From contig WFRT01000139.1 in the NCBI GenBank assembly GCA_015486445.1, positions 1-5,730 on the forward strand: a stretch of DNA of 5,730 bases. The letters run 5' to 3'. Of this stretch, positions 1 to 5,730 are shown in pieces. Within the stretch, counting starts at the first letter, position 1, and each line of letters begins with the position of its first letter. The translations under genes were made by a program, and so were the position numbers. The notes below the pieces were generated by a model, which saw only the letters and a program-made list of their open reading frames with translations, was not told the DNA's origin and did not search any database. Source of the stretch: Pseudomonadota bacterium (lineage in GTDB: Bacteria > Desulfobacterota > Anaeroferrophillalia > Anaeroferrophillales > Tharpellaceae).

Positions 1-839
1 CTTTAGATCCGGCCGTGGTCGTTTGTGATGAAAAGGGGGAGTTTGCCATCTCCCTGCTGAGCGGCCACATCGGCGGGGCCAACCGCCTGGCTCGCCGGGT
101 GGCCGGGGTTTTCGGCGGCCGGGCCGTGATTACCACGGCGACCGATGTCCAGGGGCTTCCGGCGATTGATGAAATTGCCGCCCACAACGGTTTTACCATT
201 CTCAACCCTGAAGCCATCAAGGCCATCAACAGCCTGGTCCTGGCCCGGAGAGCGGTCGGGATTGCCGGACCCGGTTTCTGGACAAAACTGCTGGCGGATG
301 AATTTGCCGGCCGGGCCACGGTCCTGCCGGCCGGAGCTGAGCGCAAAAGCGAATTGGCCCTGGCGGGCATCATCCTGGTCGATCGTGATGCCGGCGAACT
401 TGCTTCCGGATATTCGGCGCTGCCTGTACTGGGCTTGAAATCTCCCCGGCTGATTGCCGGGATCGGCTGCCGGCGCGGTGTTCCCACCAAGGAAATTGAA
501 ACGGCTTTTATGAAAGTTCTGAAAACCTGCGGAATTTTTCCGGAGCAGGTTGCCGGCCTGGCTTCGATCGATTTGAAAAAGGATGAGGCGGGACTTCTGG
601 CCCTGGCCCAAAAATATTCTCTGCCGCTGTTTTTCTACCTGGCTCCGGAACTTGAAAAGGTCGTGGTGCCATCGCCTTCGTTGCGGGTGGCCGAGGCGAC
701 CGGTTCGTCTTCGGTCTGCGAAGCGGCGGCCATCCTGGCCGGCGGCGGTCGACTGGTGCAGCCTAAAACTAAGTTCTCCAGGGTGACCGTGGCCCTGGCG
801 ATAAAATTGGAAAGGGATCAGGCAAGATATGGAAAATAA
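1..839 (+). CDS. cbiG: Cobalt-precorrin-5A hydrolase CbiG, 5'-truncated by the window edge
   Basis: Known role of the family: it opens the ring-A delta-lactone of cobalt-precorrin-5A and releases the C20 fragment as acetaldehyde, giving cobalt-precorrin-5B in the anaerobic cobalamin pathway (cytoplasmic). The frame is open from base 3, so the gene begins upstream. The GTG at 15 is an internal Val codon, because the preceding codons read LDPA, as expected for CbiG. About 278 residues are visible, and roughly 60-80 N-terminal residues are probably missing. Seen: the CbiG N-domain motif LLSGHIGGAN (visible residues 18-27), a divergent central region, then the C-terminal domain from about residue 149 with LIAGIGCRRGVPTKEIE, QVAGLASIDLKKDE, VCEAAAILAGGG and LVQPKTKF. 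The stop codon lies inside the start of cobJ (11-base overlap), which points to a shared transcript and possible translational coupling. The identification is secure; only the N-terminus is unknown. Confidence 0.95.
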   Translation, partial: LDPAVVVCDEKGEFAISLLSGHIGGANRLARRVAGVFGGRAVITTATDVQGLPAIDEIAAHNGFTILNPEAIKAINSLVLARRAVGIAGPGFWTKLLADEFAGRATVLPAGAERKSELALAGIILVDRDAGELASGYSALPVLGLKSPRLIAGIGCRRGVPTKEIETAFMKVLKTCGIFPEQVAGLASIDLKKDEAGLLALAQKYSLPLFFYLAPELEKVVVPSPSLRVAEATGSSSVCEAAAILAGGGRLVQPKTKFSRVTVALAIKLERDQARYGK

Positions 840-1572
840 AGATATTTATGCTGTTGGAATTGGTCCCGGCAAAGCCGAACTGCTTACTTTCGAAGCCCGC
901 CGGGTTCTCGAAAATGTCGAGGTGATAGTCGGTTACCGACCCTACCTGGAACTTATTGCGGAACTTACACGGGGCAAGGAAATGGTCTCGACCGGCATGC
1001 GGGGCGAGGTCGCACGTTGTCGCCGGGCCCTGGAAATTGCCCGCAGCGGACGTTCGGTGGCGGTGGTTTCATCCGGTGATGCCGGGATTTACGGGATGGC
1101 CGGCCTGTTGCTCGAGTTGGAGGAAAAGAGTGAAGAGCCCTTGAACGTGGTCGTGGTTCCCGGAATTACCGCGGCCAGTACCGCGGCGGCAGCACTCGGG
1201 GCGCCGCTGATGAACGATTTCGTGGTTCTGAGCCTCTCCGACCAACTGACCCCGGTTGCGGATATTCGCAATAGAATCCAGGCCGTGGCCGCGGCCGACC
1301 TGGTTTGTGTGCTGTACAATCCGCAGAGTCGCACCCGCCGGGAACTGCTCCGGGAGGTAATCGATGAATTTATCCGTCACCGGGGTCCCGGGATGGTGGC
1401 CGGAACGGTTCGCAACGCCGGCCGCGAGGGTGAACAATGCTGGCTCGGGACGCTGGCGGAGTTGCCGGTAGACGAGGTTGACATGCTGACCGTGGTCCTG
1501 GTCGGCAATTCAAAGACTGCGATCGTCAACCGACGCATGGTGACCCGGAGAGGCTATACGGTAGAGAAGTGA
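829..1572 (+). CDS. cobJ: Precorrin-3B / cobalt-factor III C17-methyltransferase (CobJ/CbiH)
   Basis: Known role: SAM-dependent methylation at C17 coupled to ring contraction, making the -4 intermediate of the corrin pathway. Because CbiG is next door, the cobalt-containing (CbiH-type) substrate is more likely than the aerobic precorrin. The 247 residues match the usual single-domain length. Visible tetrapyrrole-methylase motifs are GIGPG (10-14), SSGDAGIYGM (81-90), PGITAASTAAAALGAPLMND (111-130), YNPQSRTR (163-170) and VGNS (225-228). No C-terminal extension or fusion is seen. The ATG at 829 overlaps the end of cbiG. A purine stretch AAAGGG at 811-816 is the best ribosome-binding site but sits 12 bases upstream, so reinitiation after cbiG translation may help. 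No intrinsic terminator with a U-tract follows on this strand; the next gene is convergent. Confidence 0.95.
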   Translation: MENKDIYAVGIGPGKAELLTFEARRVLENVEVIVGYRPYLELIAELTRGKEMVSTGMRGEVARCRRALEIARSGRSVAVVSSGDAGIYGMAGLLLELEEKSEEPLNVVVVPGITAASTAAAALGAPLMNDFVVLSLSDQLTPVADIRNRIQAVAAADLVCVLYNPQSRTRRELLREVIDEFIRHRGPGMVAGTVRNAGREGEQCWLGTLAELPVDEVDMLTVVLVGNSKTAIVNRRMVTRRGYTVEK

Positions 1573-1654
1573 AGCTTTGGAGACTGACTGGAGCGGGGGA
1601 GAGATCGGGAGAGGGTATTGCTAGGAAAAGGGGTGAATCTGAGAAACGCGGTAG

Positions 1655-1702
1655 TTTAAAAAAAGAAACCGGCACGAACCCGGTTAAAGGCCCGTGCCGG
1701 TT
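1655..1702 (-). terminator. Intrinsic terminator of the cold-shock gene
   Basis: On the minus strand, 16 bases after the csp stop codon, AACCGGCACG (1693-1702) pairs perfectly over 10 bp with CGTGCCGGTT (1667-1676) around a 16-base loop. It is followed by TC and then seven T residues (1658-1664). This is a textbook Rho-independent terminator for csp. On the plus strand the hairpin is followed by mixed sequence without a T-run, so it is not an efficient intrinsic terminator for cobJ. Confidence 0.88.
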
Positions 1703-1717
1703 AGAGGCTAATCACAA

Positions 1718-1930
1718 TTACATGGGGGTAACGTTCTCAGCCTGCGGCCCCTTCTGTCCCTGGGTTACTTCCATGGTGACCTTCTGGCCTTCATGCAGGG
1801 TTTTGCGGCCTGTGGTGCCCTGAATGGCACTGTAATGGACGAAAACGTCACTTCCACTTTCCTGTTCAATGAAACCGAAACCTTTTTCATCATTGAACCA
1901 TTTTACCGTTCCTTCAACTTGCTCTGACAT
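1718..1930 (-). CDS. CspA-family cold-shock protein
   Basis: Single-stranded nucleic-acid-binding OB-fold protein. Family members act as cytoplasmic RNA chaperones that melt mRNA structure, in cold shock or in normal growth. The 70 residues are the standard length. Seen: GTVKWFNDEKGFGFIEQESG at the N-terminus with RNP1 KGFGFI (16-21), and RNP2 VFVHY (29-33) with Tyr where Phe is commoner. The tail is GPQAENVTPM. The start at 1930 (MSEQVEGTVKWF) is preferred over an in-frame ATG five codons upstream (1945), because an AAGAGGA Shine-Dalgarno sequence lies between the two and family proteins begin just before the GTVKWF segment. The gene stands alone, has its own terminator and converges with cobJ. 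Cold-inducibility cannot be read from the sequence; no E. coli-type cold box was recognised. Confidence 0.96.
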   Translation of the reverse strand: MSEQVEGTVKWFNDEKGFGFIEQESGSDVFVHYSAIQGTTGRKTLHEGQKVTMEVTQGQKGPQAENVTPM

Positions 1931-1934
1931 AACA

Positions 1935-1941
1935 TCCTCTT
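1935..1941 (-). promoter_or_regulatory. Shine-Dalgarno site that sets the csp start
   Basis: AAGAGGA on the minus strand ends 4 bases before the ATG at 1928-1930. It lies downstream of the alternative ATG at 1943-1945, so it can only serve the shorter 70-residue form. Confidence 0.8.
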
Positions 1942-1952
1942 GCATAATTTGC

Positions 1953-1964
1953 CGTCTCCAGACG
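1953..1964 (-). other. Small palindrome in the csp leader
   Basis: CGTCTGGAGACG is a perfect 12-base palindrome-like hairpin (4-bp stem, 4-base loop) 11 bases upstream of the csp Shine-Dalgarno site. It could be a minor RNA hairpin or a protein-binding site. Nothing else supports a specific role. Confidence 0.3.
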
Positions 1965-1970
1965 ACGTTG

Positions 1971-2001
1971 TAAAAAACCCGGCCTTAAGGCGGCCGGTTC
2001 G
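1971..2001 (-). terminator. Terminator-like hairpin with U6 between the permease and csp
   Basis: On the minus strand, CCGGCC (1993-1998) pairs with GGCCGG (1980-1985) across a 7-base loop. The stem extends through AA/TT with a one-base bulge, and six T residues follow directly (1972-1977). It has the form of an intrinsic terminator. It may end permease transcription, since it is the first convincing hairpin plus T-run after the permease stop. However, only 41 bp lie between its T-run and the csp ATG. A csp promoter there would remove or abut the Shine-Dalgarno site, so the hairpin may instead lie inside the csp leader as an attenuator. Confidence 0.55.
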
Positions 2002-2010
2002 AACAGCGCC

Positions 2011-2039
2011 TAACTATCCTAGTTCAGACAATAAAGCAA
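2011..2039 (-). promoter_or_regulatory. Weak candidate csp promoter
   Basis: On the minus strand, TTGCTT (2034-2039) and TAGTTA (2011-2016) are separated by 17 bases, the preferred sigma-70 spacing. The match to consensus is poor (three and two of six bases). An A/T-rich stretch at 2061-2083 lies upstream and could act as an UP-like element. If the promoter is real, the transcript would begin near 2004 with a leader of about 73 nt that contains the terminator-like hairpin. Confidence 0.28.
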
Positions 2040-2169
2040 GGGGAATTTATGACCGGCCCGGTTTATTTGAAAAAAATAATTTTGCCGCCTTGTCCGGCGC
2101 GGACTTGAATGGGTCCCGGACGGGGGAGGCAAACGGCTTTTTTGCTCCGGTGATTTCGCCGGCAACGGT
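2040..2169. other. Spacer downstream of the permease, no gene recognised
   Basis: No convincing coding region is seen on either strand. The spacer contains several short GC-rich palindromes, among them GTCCG-GCG-CGGAC at 2092-2104 and ACCGG-CCCGGT around 2052-2062. It also has a run of seven A residues (2070-2076). On the minus strand the resulting T-run lies 15 bases beyond the 2092-2104 hairpin, too far for a standard intrinsic terminator. Confidence 0.5.
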
Positions 2170-3477
2170 TTATCGGTACGATCTTTGAAAAAAATGACCA
2201 CGGACCAGCCGGCCGTAAAAGGTCTCGAAAAGGATGGATAGGGAGAGAAAGGCAAAAAACACGACAACTGCCTTGAAATTGCTTGAGAAGGTGTGAACCA
2301 GCAGGGTTGCCAGGGCGGCGAAGCTGGTTACGGTGGCCAGCAGGGTCAACTTGCGGCTGGCGCCGAGAGTCCGGCTCAGACTCCAGGCACTGAGGTTGAC
2401 GAGAAAAAATATCAGCAAAAAGCCGGCGCTGCCGATAATGGCGATTTCGGTCAGTTTGATCGTGTTGGCCAGGACCAGGCTCAGGAGGGCGGTTGCCACG
2501 ACCCCGGTTTCGGGAATATTGCGGTGTTCCTGGTCGAGAAGGTCGGGAAGTTCGCCCTCCCTGGCAATGATGTAGCCGAGACGGGCATTGCCGTAAATGG
2601 TGGCGTTGATGGCGGAGAAGGTCGCCAGCAGGGCGGCAATCGAGACAATCGTAAATCCCAGCTGGCCGAGGGCCGGCCGGGCGGCAACCGCGAGAGCGTA
2701 ATCCCGGGCCTTGAGGAGTTGGGCTTCGGGCACCGTGCCGACGGTGATTATGGCGATCAGAACATAGAGAACGATAACCGTCAGGATAGACCCGTAAAGG
2801 GCCCGCGGCAGGTTGACCACGGGGTTTTTGATATCTTCGGCCGAATTGGCGATCAGTTCGAAGCCCTCGTAGGCGACAAAAATAATCATCCCGGCGACAA
2901 CGATGGAAAGAGGGCTTCCCCAGCCGCCGCCGGCCGGGGAGAGTCGTTTGACGTCGATGAAAAAGGTTCCGGAAACGATGATCAGGATCAGCAGGACAAT
3001 TTTGATTGCCACGATGACGGTTTCCGATTTGCTGACGAAAGAGGCGTTGATGAGATTTATCAGGAGCGGAAGAACGATGGCGAGACTGATCAACAAGTGT
3101 TTGAGCCAGGCTTGCGGTGGCCCCGCAAAGAAGGTCTGGCCGTAAGCGGCAAAGGCCACGGCGTAAAGCGAGATGGTGACCAGATAACTCAGCCAGAGCA
3201 TGAAGTTGATGCTGCCGGAAAGCAGGTTGTGGCCGAAAGCGTGGTCGACGAAGGTTACGGTGCCGCCCCGGCTGGGAAATTTCACCGCGAACTTGGCGTA
3301 GGAGTAGGAGGTCAAGGCAGCGACGATGCCAGCCAGGATGAAGGCTATGGTGGTGGCCCCGTGGGCCAGGGATACAGCTTCGCCGAGAACCGCAAAGATC
3401 CCGCCTCCGACCATGCCGCCGATACCGATGGCGACGGCACCAAACAGGCCGATATCCCGTTTGTCGGTATTTTTCAT
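2170..3477 (-). CDS. APC-superfamily amino acid permease (12 TM)
   Basis: Inner-membrane secondary transporter of the amino acid-polyamine-organocation superfamily (AA_permease_2 type). The substrate is not determinable from sequence alone. It has 435 residues, the usual length. The TM1 signature is AIGIGGMVGGGIFAVLG (16-32), the unwound Gly-rich substrate-binding segment typical of the family. Predicted membrane segments lie near 9-31, 42-62, 85-116, 126-146, 152-174, 189-210, 226-249, 272-296, 325-341, 345-368, 376-395 and 400-420. TM6 continues into FVAYEGFELIANSAEDIKNP (200-219), the conserved APC loop. NARLGYIIAREGELPDLL (297-314) matches the usual R-x-x-Y-A-x-A-R-x-G region. The start at 3477 leaves TM1 directly after a short charged N-terminus. 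No good ribosome-binding site sits next to it: GGAGGA lies 23 bases upstream and AGAAGAG about 15. It is 68 bp downstream of the YchF-like gene on the same strand and may be cotranscribed. Confidence 0.93.
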   Translation of the reverse strand: MKNTDKRDIGLFGAVAIGIGGMVGGGIFAVLGEAVSLAHGATTIAFILAGIVAALTSYSYAKFAVKFPSRGGTVTFVDHAFGHNLLSGSINFMLWLSYLVTISLYAVAFAAYGQTFFAGPPQAWLKHLLISLAIVLPLLINLINASFVSKSETVIVAIKIVLLILIIVSGTFFIDVKRLSPAGGGWGSPLSIVVAGMIIFVAYEGFELIANSAEDIKNPVVNLPRALYGSILTVIVLYVLIAIITVGTVPEAQLLKARDYALAVAARPALGQLGFTIVSIAALLATFSAINATIYGNARLGYIIAREGELPDLLDQEHRNIPETGVVATALLSLVLANTIKLTEIAIIGSAGFLLIFFLVNLSAWSLSRTLGASRKLTLLATVTSFAALATLLVHTFSSNFKAVVVFFAFLSLSILFETFYGRLVRGHFFQRSYR

Positions 3478-3545
3478 AACCAGCAGGCCAACTCTTCTTA
3501 TCCTCCGACTGCCGTTGCCCCGAGCTCAGTTTTCCGGGGTGAAAA

Positions 3546-4235
3546 TCAGACGTTGAAACGGATTTCGATGATCTCTCCCGGCTGGACGATATAGTCGCGG
3601 TCGACGACCCGGGCTACGCCCTTGGCCTTGCAGTCGTTGAAATTGTGATGGGCCAGGTAGTCATCAAAGCTGACGACGTCACCCTTGATGAACCCCCGGG
3701 CCAGGTCGGAGTGGATCTTGGCCGCGCAGGTAATGATGTCGGAGCCCTTGCTTACCAGCCAGGCGTGGGATTCGGTCGGGCCGGTGGTATAGAAGAACAT
3801 CAGGTCGGATTTATCCAGGGCGGCCTCGATGATCTGGTTGGCTGTTTCGTCGCCCGTGATGCGGATTACCGGCTTTAAGCTCAAGGGGTCGGCCTTGTTG
3901 ACAAGCTCCTTTTCGGCCGCCGTCAGGTCGAGGTCGCACAGCGGGATCTCTCCCTCCAGCCTCTCCTGGATCTTTTCGAGCAGCGCTCTCTCTTCTTCGC
4001 TGTCGGCCCGCTCCCGGCGGATTTCCACTTTTTCAATATCGAGAATCAGAAGATCGAGAAGATTTTCCTCGGGAATGACGATGGCGTCGACATGCACCGT
4101 TTCATCCCGGATAAATTCGGCGAAAAACGGCACCAGTTTCTTGGGCTTGTCTTTCTTTTCCAGGGCCCCGAGCCTGGGGTCGTTGTACTTGATCTTGCCT
4201 TCCGGCAGTTCCGTGGCGAGAAATCCGATTTTCAT
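3546..4235 (-). CDS. YchF-like protein with TGS domain but no GTPase P-loop (DUF933-type)
   Basis: The 229 residues resemble the Obg-family ATPase YchF with most of its G domain removed. YchF is a ribosome-associated nucleotide hydrolase of about 360 residues. Seen: DPRLGALEKKDKPKKLVPFF (19-38) resembles the YchF segment following the switch region. HVDAIVIPEENLLDLLILDI (48-67) and the charged helices to about 115 resemble its coiled-coil insertion. LSLKPVIRITGDE (118-130) replaces the YchF strand that carries the NxxE specificity motif. From 146 to 228 there is a YchF-type TGS domain: MFFYTTGPTESHAWLV, KIHSDLARGFIKGDVVSFDD, DYIVQPGEIIEIRFNV. The GxPNxGKS P-loop is absent: residues 3-14 read IGFLATELPEGK. 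The DxAG switch II motif is also absent. An AAGGAG Shine-Dalgarno site lies 5 bases before the ATG, and an in-frame TAA lies 24 bases upstream. The short form is therefore a real start and not a cut-off fragment. Nucleotide binding is not expected; a role on ribosomes or RNA is inference. It lies downstream of ettA, separated by a MITE. Confidence 0.88.
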   Translation of the reverse strand: MKIGFLATELPEGKIKYNDPRLGALEKKDKPKKLVPFFAEFIRDETVHVDAIVIPEENLLDLLILDIEKVEIRRERADSEEERALLEKIQERLEGEIPLCDLDLTAAEKELVNKADPLSLKPVIRITGDETANQIIEAALDKSDLMFFYTTGPTESHAWLVSKGSDIITCAAKIHSDLARGFIKGDVVSFDDYLAHHNFNDCKAKGVARVVDRDYIVQPGEIIEIRFNV

Positions 4236-4250
4236 CTCTACTCCTTGCTT

Positions 4251-4258
4251 AATTTATC
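4251..4258. repeat. Left target-site duplication of the MITE
   Basis: AATTTATC directly abuts the GTAA terminus of the element and is repeated exactly at 4495-4502. This is an 8-bp duplication, the length known for IS66-family insertions. Confidence 0.85.
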
Positions 4259-4494
4259 GTAACTATTCAGCTAAATTTTATCTTCCCGCTTTCAGGAGGG
4301 GGCGGGGGTGGTTTTTCTGAGCGGTTTCGGAAAGATTTCGTTGATTTTCCCAGCGAGCGGGAGCCCATAAGCATTGCAACTGTCTGAGCGGAGCGAGTTT
4401 TGCAATGCGGGCGGAGCGAGCGCTGGAAAAACAGAAAGCTTAACGCTTAGCGAAGAAAAGCCGCGCCCGACCCCGTATTCGGCTGAATAGTTAC
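4259..4494. mobile_element. 236-bp MITE with IS66-type ends
   Basis: The element has perfect 13-bp terminal inverted repeats, GTAACTATTCAGC (4259-4271) and GCTGAATAGTTAC (4482-4494). It is flanked by the identical 8-mer AATTTATC on both sides. It encodes no plausible protein. Known: IS66-family elements begin with GTAA and create 8-bp duplications, so a transposase of that family is the likely mover. The two halves are related as an imperfect palindrome: GGTTTTTCT (4310-4318) faces AGAAAAGCC (4454-4462), CTGAGCGGTT (4317-4326) faces AACGCTTAG (4442-4450), and there is an inner hairpin. It lies between the ettA stop and the YchF-like start, 12 bp past the former including one duplication copy, and leaves the downstream Shine-Dalgarno site intact. 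A transcript through it would fold into a long hairpin. The assignment to IS66 rests only on ends and duplication length. Confidence 0.85.
4345..4431. repeat. Inner foldback hairpin of the MITE
   Basis: TTTTCC-CAGCG (4345-4355) pairs with CGCTGGAAAA (4421-4430) apart from one extra C. Further in, GCATTGCAA (4371-4379) pairs perfectly over 9 bp with TTGCAATGC (4400-4408) around a 20-base loop. The decamer GCGGAGCGAG occurs twice as a direct repeat, in the loop (4388-4397) and in the 3' arm (4411-4420). Confidence 0.8.
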
Positions 4495-4502
4495 AATTTA
4501 TC
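4495..4502. repeat. Right target-site duplication of the MITE
   Basis: AATTTATC directly follows the right terminus GTTAC and is identical to the copy at 4251-4258. It lies 12 bp beyond the end of ettA on the minus strand. Confidence 0.85.
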
Positions 4503-4514
4503 TTAGTTCTCCGG

Positions 4515-5730
<1,216 letters not shown>

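Noticed and set aside
3..611. A 202-codon open frame on the minus strand
   Set aside because: It is antisense to cbiG, whose conserved motifs are unambiguous on the plus strand.
1569..1823. A small plus-strand frame starting at the cobJ stop (GTGA overlap)
   Set aside because: The start position looks operon-like, but the frame runs through the csp terminator and antisense into csp. No ribosome-binding site or recognisable protein features support it.
1943..1945. Upstream ATG for a 75-residue cold-shock protein
   Set aside because: The Shine-Dalgarno site lies downstream of it, and family proteins start at the next ATG.
1940..2188. An 82-codon plus-strand frame in the csp-permease spacer
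   Set aside because: It has no ribosome-binding site and overlaps the csp leader signals and the permease end. Its composition looks like translated spacer.
2293..3594. A 433-codon open frame on the plus strand
   Set aside because: It lies antisense across the whole permease. Its translation is low-complexity, rich in Gly, Asp and Gln with no fold-like pattern, while the minus strand gives a clear 12-TM APC protein. It arises from codon bias in GC-rich DNA.
4371..4420. Repeated GCGGAGCGAG and palindromes resembling the start of a CRISPR or integron site
   Set aside because: There are only two short copies 23 bases apart with no regular spacers. They are explained as internal structure of the MITE.

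Overview
The window is a dense, GC-rich bacterial chromosome segment. It carries six protein genes, two of them cut by the window edges, and one small non-coding mobile element. CbiG marks the anaerobic (cobalt-early) cobalamin route. Together with the style of the cold-shock protein and a short YchF-derived protein, this suggests an anaerobic or facultative bacterium, possibly of the former Deltaproteobacteria (Desulfuromonadales or relatives). That placement is an inference from protein style, not a database result.

Layout. Positions 1-1572 (+) hold the end of a cobalamin operon: a 5'-truncated cbiG followed by cobJ/cbiH, overlapping by 11 bases. Everything else is on the minus strand and converges on cobJ. 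Read in the direction of transcription, from high to low coordinates, the order is: ettA (ABC-F translation factor, N-terminus outside the window); a 236-bp MITE with 13-bp terminal inverted repeats and a perfect 8-bp target duplication; a 229-residue YchF-like protein that keeps the C-terminal TGS part but has lost the nucleotide-binding motifs; a 12-TM APC-superfamily permease; and a small cold-shock protein with a clear intrinsic terminator.

How the parts relate. CbiG and CobJ act on neighbouring steps of corrin ring contraction. EttA and the YchF-like protein both belong to ribosome-associated families. Without the MITE and one copy of its duplicated target they would be only 43 bp apart, so they may once have formed a tighter transcription unit. 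The cold-shock gene has a GC-rich hairpin followed by six U residues in its upstream region. This may be the permease terminator, or an attenuator-like element in the cold-shock leader.

The two points most worth a second look are the MITE, whose termini and 8-bp duplication match IS66-family rules, and the YchF-like protein without a P-loop. No tRNA, rRNA, CRISPR array, prophage or classical defence system was seen.
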